Assembly: GCF_900996245.1 (NCBI RefSeq)
Contig: NZ_CAAJGK010000085.1
Location: forward strand, 248,001-312,000
DNA length: 64,000 nt
DNA from: Paraburkholderia sp. BCC1886
GTDB taxonomy: Bacteria; Pseudomonadota; Gammaproteobacteria; Burkholderiales; Burkholderiaceae
Direction: 5' to 3'
Within the stretch, counting starts at the first letter, position 1, and each line of letters begins with the position of its first letter. Both the position numbers and the translations under genes were made by a program. Below are positions 1 to 8,445 of this stretch, piece after piece. The notes below the pieces were generated by a model. That model ran no database searches. It worked only from the letters and a program-made list of their open reading frames with translations, and was not told the DNA's origin.

Positions 1-736
1 GATAAAAAAGCGCCTGTGCGGCTTCTTCGGGACGACCGAAGCGGCCCAGCGGAATGTTTTTCTTGCGCGCCAGCTCCGCCGTCCAGTCTTCCCAGCTCTG
101 GCCCGGCTGCGCTTCTTTCGCATGACGGCGGCGCCATTGGCCCGACTCGACGATGCCGATCAGAATCGAATTCACGCGGATGCGCTGCGGCGCGAGTTCG
201 ACCGCGAGCGACTTGGTGAGGCTCAACACACCGGCACGCGCCGACGACGTCGCGACCATGTGCGGCTCGGGTTGTTGCGCGAGCAGCGAGTTCACGCAGA
301 CCACGGCGGCGTTCTTTCCCGCGCCGGCTGCGTCGCGCAGCATCGGCAGGAACGCGCGGGTCGGGCGGATCACGCTGAAATACTTCAGGTCCAGTTCTTC
401 GCGCCAGGCTTCGTCGGTGGTGTCGGAGAAGGTGGAGACGCGGCCCTGGCCGGCATTGTTCACCAGCATGTCGGTGCGGCCGAAGCGCTGCTGCACCGCG
501 TCGGCGAATGCGGCGACCTGTTGCGCGTCCAGCACGTCGCAGGTTTGCGCGAGCAGCGGCGCTTGCGGAAACTTTGCGCCAAGCGTCGCTTGCGCTTGTG
601 CAAGGCGTTCGCCGTTGCGCCCGCAGATCGCCACCGAGGCGCCTGCCTGCAGGAACAGTTCGGCGGTCGCGAGGCCGATGCCGGACGAACCGCCCGTCAC
701 CACGGCAACCTGTCCGGTCAAGTCGATTTGAATCAT
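1..736 (-). CDS. SDR family oxidoreductase, 3' end cut by window edge
   Basis: NAD(P)-binding short-chain dehydrogenase/reductase; at least 245 residues are visible and the stop lies outside the window. The start MIQIDLTG is followed by the cofactor motif TGGSSGIG at residues 14-21. The canonical catalytic YxxxK is absent: the aligned stretch reads TSSAR (in MVATSSARAGV), so Tyr is replaced by Thr and Lys by Arg, while the serine of VNSLL is kept. I recall an SDR subfamily with this HMVATS(A/S)AR pattern, so this is probably a family trait and not damage. The ATG overlaps the IclR stop by one base (TGATG), making this the last visible gene of the Rieske operon. The substrate is unknown. Confidence 0.85.
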   Translation of the reverse strand, partial: MIQIDLTGQVAVVTGGSSGIGLATAELFLQAGASVAICGRNGERLAQAQATLGAKFPQAPLLAQTCDVLDAQQVAAFADAVQQRFGRTDMLVNNAGQGRVSTFSDTTDEAWREELDLKYFSVIRPTRAFLPMLRDAAGAGKNAAVVCVNSLLAQQPEPHMVATSSARAGVLSLTKSLAVELAPQRIRVNSILIGIVESGQWRRRHAKEAQPGQSWEDWTAELARKKNIPLGRFGRPEEAAQALFY

Positions 737-1644
737 CAGAGTCCCAATGCCTTCATGTATTGGCTGCCCGCATTCGGGCCGGCTTTCGGCCGATAGTTGA
801 GCCGCTGCGAGAGTTCGTCGGCCGCGCGGCGAACCTTGTCGATCAGGCCGCTGTCGAGCAGCGACGCGTCGATCTCGTGGCGCGGAATCGTCGTCGTGAT
901 GACCGCGACGATGCGGTCCGTGTCGTTGCGAACCGGCGCGCTGACCACTGAGATGCCGCGCTCGAACGACGACTCGCTAATCGCGAATCCGCGCTGCGCG
1001 TCGTCGCGAATCCGCTCGTACAGATCGTCGAGTGTCGACGGGGTCTGCTTCGTGAAGCGTTCCAGTTCCGGCTCGGGGTACAGCTTTTTCAGATCGTCGA
1101 GCGTCATGTCGCCCATCAGCACCTGACCGTGGGTGGTCGCATAAGCGGGCAGGCGTGTGCCGACGTTGACTTTGACCGAGCTGAAAATCGGCGCATGACT
1201 TTGCGCCTTCGCGACGAAAACCACGTCACGTCCATCGCGAATCACGATGTGGCTGGTCAGGCCGGTCTCGTCGCGCAAGGCTTCGATGATCGGCAGGCCG
1301 AGGTCGGTCAGTTCGAGCGAGCTCAGGTATTCGAAACCGAGCCGCAGTACCGCGACGCCGAGCCGGTAATTGCGGTCTTTATCGGCGCGCTCGAGGAAGC
1401 CGAGCGACTCGAGTGTTTGCAACAGACGGAAGACCGTCGTGCGCGGGATCTTCAACCGTCGAGACAGTTCCGGTGCACCGAGCACCGGCTCGCGTGGCGA
1501 AAACTCCGTGAGGATTTTCAGGCCGCGTTCGAGTCCGGGCACGCGGTAGGCGGTATCGCCGCCGCTGTCGTTGCTCGTGTCGTTGCTCGTGTCGTTGCGG
1601 TCTTCGTCCGCGTCGCGCTCGGCGTTAGTCGTGTCGGGCGTCAT
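736..1644 (-). CDS. IclR-family transcriptional regulator
   Basis: 302 residues. A low-complexity Asp/Asn/Ser-rich leader (about 33 residues) precedes an N-terminal winged helix-turn-helix (PRTTVFRLLQTLESLGFLE) and a C-terminal IclR effector domain with GTRLPAYATTHGQVL and SFERGISVVSAPV. IclR proteins usually bind an aromatic acid or similar small ligand and control adjacent catabolic genes. The gene sits inside the Rieske operon: its ATG directly abuts the hydrolase stop (TGAATG) and its stop overlaps the next SDR start. It is strikingly similar to a second IclR gene at 7292-8275, so the two are probably duplicated regulators. Candidate operators lie upstream of the operon and the porin. Confidence 0.92.
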   Translation of the reverse strand: MTPDTTNAERDADEDRNDTSNDTSNDSGGDTAYRVPGLERGLKILTEFSPREPVLGAPELSRRLKIPRTTVFRLLQTLESLGFLERADKDRNYRLGVAVLRLGFEYLSSLELTDLGLPIIEALRDETGLTSHIVIRDGRDVVFVAKAQSHAPIFSSVKVNVGTRLPAYATTHGQVLMGDMTLDDLKKLYPEPELERFTKQTPSTLDDLYERIRDDAQRGFAISESSFERGISVVSAPVRNDTDRIVAVITTTIPRHEIDASLLDSGLIDKVRRAADELSQRLNYRPKAGPNAGSQYMKALGL

Positions 1645-2562
1645 TCATTGGCTCCGTTGTCCGTCGCAATCGCGGCAGAACGTGTCGATGATCGCGGTGT
1701 ACGCCGCGGGGGCTTCGATATAACCGGCATGCCCCGCGCGTGGTACGACCTGCAGTGATGTACCGGCGGCCCGCGCGAGTAGCTCGCAGGCTGCGGGCGG
1801 TGTGATGGTGTCTTCCGCGCCGACCGCGAGGGCGAGCTTTTGCACCAGCGGTTGTGCAAGCCGGCCATCCAGGCGCGCGAGGTCGCTCGCGAGATCGGCG
1901 TTGGCGAGCAGATGCGTCGCCTGCGCGTAGCCTTGCGGAACGACCCGCGCCATGTTCCAGCGCACCCATGCGCGGGCTTCGTCGCTCGCGTGCGCGGACA
2001 CCATGTTGGCGCTGCGTTTTTCAGCGAGACCTTGCGGTCCCAGTTCGTTCAGCATCGCGAGACGTTGATCGCGCTTCGTCTCGCGCACTTCCGCGGATGC
2101 CTCGCCATAACCGCCGGCGGGCGATAGCAGAAGCAGTCCGGCCACGCGCTGCGGCCAGCTCGTGGCAAACGCTCCCGCGATAATCGCGCCGAGCGAATGG
2201 CCGAGCAGCACGCAACGCTCGATACCAAGTGCGTCGAGCCACGCTTCGAGCACCGTTGCGTAATCGGCGGCGGCGGGAGATTCGGGCGCGACGGGTGTCG
2301 ACACGCCATAACCCGGCGCATCCCAGGCCATCACACGACGCGCCGCGCCCAGCACCTCGAACTGCTGCACCCACGAAGCCGCGCCCGAGCCGATACCGTG
2401 CAGCAGCACCAGCGGCAACGCCGCGCTGTCGGCGCCGTGCGCTTCCCGATAGCTCAGCACACGTTGCGAAGCCAGCCCGACCTGCTGCGCGGGAAAGCGC
2501 GCGAGGCGCGTTTCGAGCGAAGCGTTCTGATCGGCGATGCTGGCGGACGGGACGGCGGACAT
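1645..2562 (-). CDS. alpha/beta-fold hydrolase
   Basis: 305 residues with an alpha/beta-hydrolase layout: oxyanion HGIG at 55-58, nucleophile elbow GHSLG with Ser123, a probable acid Asp251 (GAEDTI) and His278 (AGHAG). The sequence resembles the enol-lactonase / meta-cleavage-product hydrolase branch used in aromatic catabolism, but the substrate cannot be read from it. It lies between the cupin and the IclR regulator in the Rieske operon, with the next gene abutting, so co-expression is likely. It may open a ring or cleave an ester or lactone made by the oxygenase and dehydrogenase. Confidence 0.9.
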   Translation of the reverse strand: MSAVPSASIADQNASLETRLARFPAQQVGLASQRVLSYREAHGADSAALPLVLLHGIGSGAASWVQQFEVLGAARRVMAWDAPGYGVSTPVAPESPAAADYATVLEAWLDALGIERCVLLGHSLGAIIAGAFATSWPQRVAGLLLLSPAGGYGEASAEVRETKRDQRLAMLNELGPQGLAEKRSANMVSAHASDEARAWVRWNMARVVPQGYAQATHLLANADLASDLARLDGRLAQPLVQKLALAVGAEDTITPPAACELLARAAGTSLQVVPRAGHAGYIEAPAAYTAIIDTFCRDCDGQRSQ

Positions 2563-2625
2563 GGTTTCCTTCGCGGGTGTTTTACGTTTCGGGGCTAAGG
2601 GTGTGGCTGTGGCTGTGGCCGGGGC

Positions 2626-3153
2626 TCAGCGCTTGAGCGAAGCCAGCGGCGAATCCGGCGGATAAGTCGGTGTAACCGGCTTCGCCGAACCGAGCATCAC
2701 GCACATCAAAGCGTCTTCTTCGCCGATGTTCACTTCCGTGCGGTACACGCCCGGTGGCACCGAGATCAGATCGCGTTCGCCGAGCACGGCTTCCCACGTC
2801 TCGCCGTCTTTCTCGCAGATCACTTTCATCTTGCCGCGCAGCACGAAGAAAATTTCTTCGACATCCCGATGAATATGGCTCGGGCCGATGTTGCCGGCCG
2901 GAATCACCATCGTCGAGAACGTGAAGCCGCCGGCCGGGACCGTGTTCATGTCCTTCGCGACACCCGTGCCGCCGGTGCCTACGTAGCGCATTTGCGCGCG
3001 GCGATACTTCGGGTCGTAGTCGGCCTGGAACTTCAGCGCGTCCCAGTCGTAACGACGCGTTTCCAGACGTGCCACGCGGCTGTCCAGCCATTGTTCAAAG
3101 CTCGCGTCCGCGGGTTGTTCCCACGATTTGCGTTCGATATCGGCGTCCGCCAT
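2626..3153 (-). CDS. cupin domain protein
   Basis: 175 residues; the ATG at 3153 is chosen because GAAAGGAGAAAGAG lies directly before it, although the frame stays open further upstream. A single cupin barrel: motif 1 carries HIHRDVEE (HxHx3E, residues about 93-99), but in motif 2 (PPGVYRTEVN) the usual His is Arg. Canonical four-ligand metal binding is therefore incomplete, and the protein may be a non-classical dioxygenase, an isomerase or a ligand-binding protein. It is encoded 26 bp after the upstream SDR stop in the Rieske operon. The function within the pathway is unknown. Confidence 0.85.
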   Translation of the reverse strand: MADADIERKSWEQPADASFEQWLDSRVARLETRRYDWDALKFQADYDPKYRRAQMRYVGTGGTGVAKDMNTVPAGGFTFSTMVIPAGNIGPSHIHRDVEEIFFVLRGKMKVICEKDGETWEAVLGERDLISVPPGVYRTEVNIGEEDALMCVMLGSAKPVTPTYPPDSPLASLKR

Positions 3154-3179
3154 CTCTTTCTCCTTTCGATTCGACAAGA

Positions 3180-3947
3180 TCAATTCATCACGAAGCCGCC
3201 GTTGACCGGCAGCAACTGGCCAGTCACGAAGCGCGCGGCGTCGGACAACAGGAACAACACCGGCCCGGTGACGTCGTCGGGCACCTGAGCGCGCGTCAGC
3301 GCGCGGCCTTGCAGGTAATACTGATGACGCTCGGCCGGCACGTAAGCCGTCGCTTCCACTTCGGTGAGACCTGGCGCGATGGCGTTGACGGTCACCTGAT
3401 GCGCGCCGAATTCGCGTGCGAGCGAACGCGTCATGGCAATCACCGCGCCTTTGCTGGCCACGTACGCGAGCAGTTTCGGCGCGCCCCACATCGCCGTGTC
3501 CGACGCGATATTGACGATGCTGCCGCGCCCCGATTCACGCAGATACGGCAGCGCTGCGGTACTCATCAACCATGTGCCGCGCACGTTGACGTTCATCACC
3601 GCGTCCCACGTGTCGACCGACAGTTCGTCGGCGAACTTGCCGCCGGAGTTGGTGATGGCCGCGTTGTTGATCAGCGCGTCCAGTCCGCCGAGCCGCTCCG
3701 CTGCCTGCTTCGCGAACTGCTGGATGCTCGTGGGATCGGCGAGATCGAGCGGCAGGTACGTGACCGCGTGACCTTGCTGCGCGAGCGAAGCGGCGAGCGC
3801 CTCGCCTTCCGCATGCAGCACGTCGCCGAACACGACCTGCGCGCCGGCTTGCACCAGCGAGCGCACGAACGCCGCGCCGAGTCCGCGCGCGCCGCCCGTC
3901 ACGAGAACGCGCCGGCCTTGGAGTGCGGCAGCGGCTTCGTTATGCAT
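3180..3947 (-). CDS. SDR family dehydrogenase (catabolic operon)
   Basis: 255 residues, classical SDR. Cofactor motif TGGARGLG at 17-24, NNAA at 94-97, and catalytic Ser149, Tyr162 and Lys166 (YVASK). The ATG at 3947 overlaps the last 8 bp of the Rieske oxygenase gene, and the start MHNEAAAALQG places the glycine motif at the usual distance from the N-terminus. A longer open frame to 4055 would run deep into the upstream gene. Inferred role: NAD(P)-dependent oxidation of the cis-diol or alcohol formed by the Rieske oxygenase. Unlike the partial SDR at the window start, all catalytic residues are intact. Confidence 0.92.
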   Translation of the reverse strand: MHNEAAAALQGRRVLVTGGARGLGAAFVRSLVQAGAQVVFGDVLHAEGEALAASLAQQGHAVTYLPLDLADPTSIQQFAKQAAERLGGLDALINNAAITNSGGKFADELSVDTWDAVMNVNVRGTWLMSTAALPYLRESGRGSIVNIASDTAMWGAPKLLAYVASKGAVIAMTRSLAREFGAHQVTVNAIAPGLTEVEATAYVPAERHQYYLQGRALTRAQVPDDVTGPVLFLLSDAARFVTGQLLPVNGGFVMN

Positions 3948-5070
3948 GGCTGTGGCCTGCTTCGGCGACTTGCGGCGCTTGCGCTTGAGCCGGAGATTGA
4001 GCTTGCGCTGCTGCAGCCTCTGCCGCTTTCGCGCGATGCGCATCCAGTTCGGCAAAGTGCTGTTGCGCGCGCTGACGGAACATGCGGCGCACGCGCGTCA
4101 TGCCGACGTCGTGCTGATAGAGGAATTCGTGTTCGCGTGCATCCGGCGCCATGCTTTCGAGCACGTAGCGGTCTTGCTCGAGCACGGCCCAGTGCAGACC
4201 TTCAAGACGGTTGCGATACAGGAAGCGCCATGCATCGCGCTGCCAGCCCGAGACCTTGCGCGTGCGCCAGAAGTACACCTGGCAATTCTTTTCGTCGACC
4301 GGCACCGCGAAGCCGACGATGCCGAAGCTGCCGCCCGGGCCGAACTTCTTTTTGTACGGAATCGCGAGGCGCATCCACAGCGCGCCGGTTTCACCGAGTT
4401 CGACCCAGTCGAAATTCACATCGCGCTGGCCGACCTTTTCGAACATCAACCCGGTGTCCGTCTTGCGCACGCGCATGTCGGCCTGCTTGTCGCCTTCGGC
4501 CATCGAGTGCGATGTCGCGTGCAGATACGCGCCGTGCATCGGGTCCATCACGTTGTCGATCGCATACTGGTAATTGCACTTCCAGTTCGACATGCACAGG
4601 AAGTTCGCGTACTCGGCGCCGACCAGCTCGTCCGGCAGCACGAGCGGCGCCGGTTCCTTGTGGGCTTCGTCGCCGAACCACAGAAAGATCGCGCCAGCAT
4701 GCTCTTCGACCGGATACGACTTCACGCACTTCTGACCTTCCAGCGGGCAGTTCGACACCGCCGGCACTCGCGTGACCGTCCCGCCGCCATCCACCTCGAT
4801 ACCGTGATACCAGCACGCGACGCTGCCGCCGAGATTCCAGCCGAGCGACAGACGCGCGCCGCGATGCGGGCAACGGTCTTCGAGCGCGCGCACCTGGCCT
4901 TCCTTGTCGCGCCACAGCACGATCTGCTCGCCCAAACGCGTGACGCCGACCGGCGCATCGCCGACCTGCCAGCTCGGTGCCACGGGATACCAGTAATTGC
5001 GCAGGCCGCGATCCAGATACGCCTGGATCGGATCGGCGGCGCCTTGAGTCGTTGTATTAGGGGACGTCAT
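3940..5070 (-). CDS. Rieske non-heme iron aromatic oxygenase, large subunit
   Basis: 376 residues. The N-terminal Rieske [2Fe-2S] site is complete: Cys67-Pro-His69 and Cys86-x2-His89. The mononuclear iron site follows in DNVMDPMHGAYLH (His179 and His184). The length and the single-subunit look fit the phthalate/vanillate-type (group I-like) oxygenases. The C-terminus is Ala/Gln-rich and ends HSHA. Electrons probably come from the Rieske ferredoxin two genes upstream; no reductase gene is visible nearby. The stop overlaps the next SDR start by 8 bp. The substrate is unknown; a carboxylated aromatic or heterocycle is only a guess. Confidence 0.93.
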   Translation of the reverse strand: MTSPNTTTQGAADPIQAYLDRGLRNYWYPVAPSWQVGDAPVGVTRLGEQIVLWRDKEGQVRALEDRCPHRGARLSLGWNLGGSVACWYHGIEVDGGGTVTRVPAVSNCPLEGQKCVKSYPVEEHAGAIFLWFGDEAHKEPAPLVLPDELVGAEYANFLCMSNWKCNYQYAIDNVMDPMHGAYLHATSHSMAEGDKQADMRVRKTDTGLMFEKVGQRDVNFDWVELGETGALWMRLAIPYKKKFGPGGSFGIVGFAVPVDEKNCQVYFWRTRKVSGWQRDAWRFLYRNRLEGLHWAVLEQDRYVLESMAPDAREHEFLYQHDVGMTRVRRMFRQRAQQHFAELDAHRAKAAEAAAAQAQSPAQAQAPQVAEAGHSHA

Positions 5071-5133
5071 GAAAAGACTCCAGAGACGAAAGCGGGATAC
5101 GTAGATCGGAATACGTCGATCGGGAAAGCGCGC

Positions 5134-5445
5134 TCAGTCGGCGAGCAGACGGAATTCGACGGCGAGACGCTCGGCGTCCCACGCGCTGCCATCCGGCGTC
5201 CGGAAGCCCACGTGGTTCAAACCGTCGGCGACTTCCTGCAATTCCAGCGCGCCGGCTTCGAACACTTTTTCGAGCGCATCGCCGAAGTCGTTTTCGTATT
5301 GAGTCGGCTCGGCCTTGCGGTTTTGCCAGATGAAGTTGCCGCTTTCGCCCGGCTTCTCGATCACGCCCTTGCCGGCGACGTTGTTCGGCTGCGGTGCGAG
5401 CCAGGGCTTCAGGAAGGGATTGAAGTTCACGATGTGTTCGGCCAT
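5134..5445 (-). CDS. small conserved protein of the Rieske operon
   Basis: 103 residues beginning MAEHIVNFNPFLKPWL. Its ATG lies 1 bp after the ferredoxin stop, so translation is coupled; the longer open frame to 5514 would overlap the ferredoxin gene. I recognise no catalytic motif, signal peptide or membrane segment. The C-terminal part (ADGLNHVGFRTPDGSAW...) resembles a small helical DNA-binding-like fold that I recall being labelled recombinase-like helix-turn-helix next to Rieske genes, but I cannot confirm this. Its position between ferredoxin and oxygenase suggests an accessory or assembly role. Confidence 0.8.
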   Translation of the reverse strand: MAEHIVNFNPFLKPWLAPQPNNVAGKGVIEKPGESGNFIWQNRKAEPTQYENDFGDALEKVFEAGALELQEVADGLNHVGFRTPDGSAWDAERLAVEFRLLAD

Positions 5446-5446
5446 G

Positions 5447-5761
5447 TCATTCCACCTTGATCTGGATTTCTTCACCGGCCAGGCGCACCGAATACATCTT
5501 GAGGTCGCGGCCACCGGGCTCTTTCAGGCATTTGCCGGTCGGAATATGAAACACGGCTTCGTGTAGCGGGCATTCGACGGTGTCGCCGTCGATAAAGCCC
5601 TGCGTCAGCAATGCGTACGCGTGGGGGCAGACGTTCTCGAGCGCATAGAGCGCATCGCCCACCTTGTAGATGCCGATTTCGGTGCCGTCGAGCTTGAACT
5701 CGATCGGCGCGTCTTCGGACAGTTCGCCGGTATGGCCGGCGCAGCGCCACTGTTCAGTCAT
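5447..5761 (-). CDS. Rieske [2Fe-2S] ferredoxin subunit
   Basis: 104 residues, typical of bacterial Rieske ferredoxins. Cluster ligands: Cys45-Pro-His47 and Cys64-Pro-Leu-His67, separated by the usual 16 residues. It is the first gene of the minus-strand operon that continues with the small protein, the oxygenase, an SDR, the cupin, the hydrolase, IclR and another SDR. It carries electrons to the oxygenase at 3940-5070. The operator-like inverted repeat 26 bp upstream suggests IclR control. Confidence 0.93.
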   Translation of the reverse strand: MTEQWRCAGHTGELSEDAPIEFKLDGTEIGIYKVGDALYALENVCPHAYALLTQGFIDGDTVECPLHEAVFHIPTGKCLKEPGGRDLKMYSVRLAGEEIQIKVE

Positions 5762-5786
5762 TTCTCACCTCTTTCCTGTAGCTCTG

Positions 5787-5804
5787 TGTTCCATATAAGG
5801 AACA
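5787..5804. promoter_or_regulatory. operator-like inverted repeat before the Rieske operon
   Basis: Perfect dyad TGTTCC-ATATAA-GGAACA, centred about 35 bp upstream of the ferredoxin start. TTCC-N6-GGAA-type dyads are typical of IclR-family operators. Two related, less perfect copies lie 250-300 bp away, before the divergent porin. Which of the two IclR proteins binds is not visible. Confidence 0.6.
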
Positions 5805-6055
5805 TCAGTTCGTGTATGGATAATTATAGGATTGGGTGGTGCAGGAAAAAAATAAAAATCTGCGGGAGTGAGGGAAAACACTGTGTGTGGTTTCTACAAC
5901 ACGGGGGCGGCAGTGGCGGAGTACGCAGGCGAAGTGCGTCCACAAGCTTGCTGGGCTTGGTTCTAACGCGCTTTTAGCTTGCCTGGAAACCGTCGCCATG
6001 GGGTTTGTACGGACCTCTGATTTTTATTTTGACCAATTTCAGCGTGCCTATACTT

Positions 6056-6090
6056 TTCCATAGGCGATACACACGCCCATAGGTGGAACA
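6056..6090. promoter_or_regulatory. two tandem operator-like sites before the porin
   Basis: TTCCATAGGCGATACA (6056-6071) and GCCCATAGGTGGAACA (6075-6090) each match 11 of 16 positions of the dyad at 5789-5804 (TTCCATATAAGGAACA). Their starts are 19 bp apart, about two helical turns, so proteins would bind on the same face. They lie about 110 bp before the porin start. The rest of 5805-6199 shows no gene, only A/T-rich promoter-like sequence. Confidence 0.5.
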
Positions 6091-6199
6091 AATCGTAGCA
6101 GTTTTGGCGCATAAACCCAACGCTGCATTCAACTAAAGCATGGATCGACGTCGGCGATATCGGCGCATGCCACTCGTCGCGGGATCGGGAGAATCAACG

Positions 6200-7273
6200 G
6201 TGAAGCACATCATTGCGGCCGGCTTGACGGCAATCTGCGCAACGACAGGCGCGTGGGCGCAAAGCAGCGTGACGCTATACGGCAGCCTGGATGCCGGCGT
6301 TGCGTACATCAGCAATGCGAGCGGTCATTCGAAGTGGATCGAGGAACAAGGCAACATGCAGCCGGACCGCTGGGGCCTGAAGGGCGTCGAAGACCTGGGC
6401 GGCGGTCTGAAAACCGTATTCCAGCTGGAAAATGGCTTCTACACGACGACGGGCGCGATGGCCAAGTCCGGCACGCTGTTCAACCGCCAGGCTTTCGTGG
6501 GTTTGAGCTCGGATAAGGTCGGCACGGTCACGCTCGGCCATCAGACGCCGTTCAGCTTCGACGTGCTGGGTCCGTTGAGCACGGCTTATCTGGCGGCAAG
6601 CTGGTATGCGTTTCACCCGGGCAATCTCGACGAACTCGCCGATACCGGTGTCGTGCCGTTCGACAATTCGGTGAAGTTTCGTTCAACGAGTTTCAACGGC
6701 TTTACCGTGGGCGCAATGATGGGGTTGGGCAACACGACCAACTTCTCGACCGGCAAGACGTTGAGCTTCGCGTTGACCTATGCGAACGGCCCATTCAAGG
6801 CCGGCGCGACCTACGCGAACGAGCACAACCGCACGCCGTCGATTATCACGACCGGCATCACCAACTTCCAGGGTATCGCGGCCGCCAGCTACACGGCGGA
6901 CAAGGTGGAAAACATGGGTGCGGGCGCGTCTTACCAGTTCGGCAAGCTGCTGGTGCATGGCCTGTACACGCGTGTGAAGCTGGAGTCGGCCGGCCATTCG
7001 GATACGTACCAGAGCTACGATGCGGGCGCGAATTATCAGTTCACGCCGTTCAACAGCATTGCCGGCGGCGCCGCGACGACGACCCTGGCGGGTCATCGCT
7101 GGACGCAGTTCGAAATCGGCGATATCTACGCGCTATCGAAGTCGACGCAGGTGTACGTGAACGCGCTCTACGAGCGCGCGGGCTCGAACACCGATGCCGC
7201 GTTCTTTACGGCTGGCGTGTCGAGCGGCCGCAATCAGACGATCCTGTTGAGCGGCATCCACCACTCGTTCTGA
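6200..7273 (+). CDS. Gram-negative porin (Burkholderia type)
   Basis: 357 residues from a GTG start (GTG AAG CAC) preceded by GGGAGA. An upstream ATG at 6140 would add a charged stretch before the signal peptide. Signal peptide with cleavage after AWA (about residue 20), then SSVTLYGSLDAGV, the hallmark start of 16-stranded OmpC-like betaproteobacterial porins; GLKGVEDLGGGLKTVFQLENGF follows. The C-terminus ends in Phe, as expected for outer-membrane assembly. It is divergent from the Rieske operon and shares operator-like repeats with it, so it probably imports the pathway substrate. Confidence 0.93.
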   Translation: MKHIIAAGLTAICATTGAWAQSSVTLYGSLDAGVAYISNASGHSKWIEEQGNMQPDRWGLKGVEDLGGGLKTVFQLENGFYTTTGAMAKSGTLFNRQAFVGLSSDKVGTVTLGHQTPFSFDVLGPLSTAYLAASWYAFHPGNLDELADTGVVPFDNSVKFRSTSFNGFTVGAMMGLGNTTNFSTGKTLSFALTYANGPFKAGATYANEHNRTPSIITTGITNFQGIAAASYTADKVENMGAGASYQFGKLLVHGLYTRVKLESAGHSDTYQSYDAGANYQFTPFNSIAGGAATTTLAGHRWTQFEIGDIYALSKSTQVYVNALYERAGSNTDAAFFTAGVSSGRNQTILLSGIHHSF

Positions 7274-7291
7274 TGTTTCGAACTTAGGGCT

Positions 7292-8275
7292 TCAACCCTG
7301 TGAGCGGCGCGCCTGAATCGCGGTCGGATCGTCCGGCCGCGGTCGATAGCTGAGGCGCTCGGACAATTCGAGCGCCGCCTGGCATACCGCAATGACCAGC
7401 GGCTCGCGCTCATCGGCTTCGCCGATATCCGAGCGCGGAATGGTGACCGTCAACGCGGCGACGATCTTGCCGCTCTGATCGCGCACCGGCGCGCTCACCA
7501 CGGAAATGCCGCGCTCGAAGGACGCTTCGCTCAACGCATAGCCGAGTGTCGCGCTTTCACGCACGCGTTCGTACAACTCTTCGACCGTGGTCGGTGTGCG
7601 CTCGGTGTAACGCTCGAGCGGCGACTCGGGATACAACGCGCGCAACTCGTCGAAACTCATATCGCCCATCAACACCTGGCCGTGCACGGTCGCATGCGCG
7701 GGCAAACGCGTGCCGACGTGCACCTTCACCGAGCTGAACATCGGCTCGTGAGTCTGCGCCTTCGCGACGAACACCACGTCGCGTCGATCGCGAATCAGCA
7801 GATGCGTGCTGAAGCCGGTCGCATCGCGCAAACGTTCGAGCAGCGGCGTGCCGACATCGGTGAGTTCCAGCGAACTCAGATATTCGAAACCAAGCCGCAA
7901 CACGGCAATGCTCAGCCGGAAATGGCGGTCGCCGTTCACTCGCTCCAGAAACCCCAGGGACTCGAGCGTTTGCAACAGACGGAACGTGGTGGTGCGGGGA
8001 ATGCCGATGCGCCTGGACAACTCGGGCGCACCCAGAACAGGTTCGCGCGCGCTGAATTCGGCGAGGATGCGCAGGCCGCGCTCCAGACCCGGCACCAGAT
8101 AGGTGGGACCGCCCGTGTTTTCTTCATCGGTGGAGTCTGCTGGATCGGGTGCATCGACAACGTCCTGTCGGGACGCCGCAGCGCGTGGCGTCGCTGCCTT
8201 GCGTACCGCTCCTGTCTGCTCTTCTTTTGCCATCTTGGCTGCCGTGTCTGCTGTTCGTCGGGTACGGACCAGCAT
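7292..8275 (-). CDS. IclR-family transcriptional regulator, paralogue of 736-1644
   Basis: 327 residues from ATG 8275; alternative ATGs at 8320 and 8233 are possible because no start has a clear ribosome site. It has a disordered leader, a winged HTH (PRTTTFRLLQTLESLGFLE) and an IclR effector domain (GTRLPAHATVHGQVL, SFERGISVVSAPV). It matches the operon-internal IclR almost residue for residue over long stretches, which points to a local duplication. It is convergent with the porin, 18 bp after its stop. It probably controls the same or a closely linked catabolic regulon. Confidence 0.9.
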   Translation of the reverse strand: MLVRTRRTADTAAKMAKEEQTGAVRKAATPRAAASRQDVVDAPDPADSTDEENTGGPTYLVPGLERGLRILAEFSAREPVLGAPELSRRIGIPRTTTFRLLQTLESLGFLERVNGDRHFRLSIAVLRLGFEYLSSLELTDVGTPLLERLRDATGFSTHLLIRDRRDVVFVAKAQTHEPMFSSVKVHVGTRLPAHATVHGQVLMGDMSFDELRALYPESPLERYTERTPTTVEELYERVRESATLGYALSEASFERGISVVSAPVRDQSGKIVAALTVTIPRSDIGEADEREPLVIAVCQAALELSERLSYRPRPDDPTAIQARRSQG

Positions 8276-8445
8276 GATAGCGCGAAGCACTCGCCCCTCT
8301 TCGCGCGGGCGGCACGGCATATGTGGTGAGCCATGCCCTCCGGCGTGCCGCCGCCAGCAAACGCGGTGCTATGCTTTGAACCGGTCCGGCGCGCGAGACT
8401 CAGGCTTCGTGCGTTGGCAACGCCTGGCGTGCGGAGGCTTACATC

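Noticed and set aside
3069..5460. Long plus-strand frames of about 500 residues opposite the Rieske operon
   Set aside because: Arg/Ala/His-rich products without any motif, opposite well-supported genes; typical antisense shadows of GC-rich DNA.
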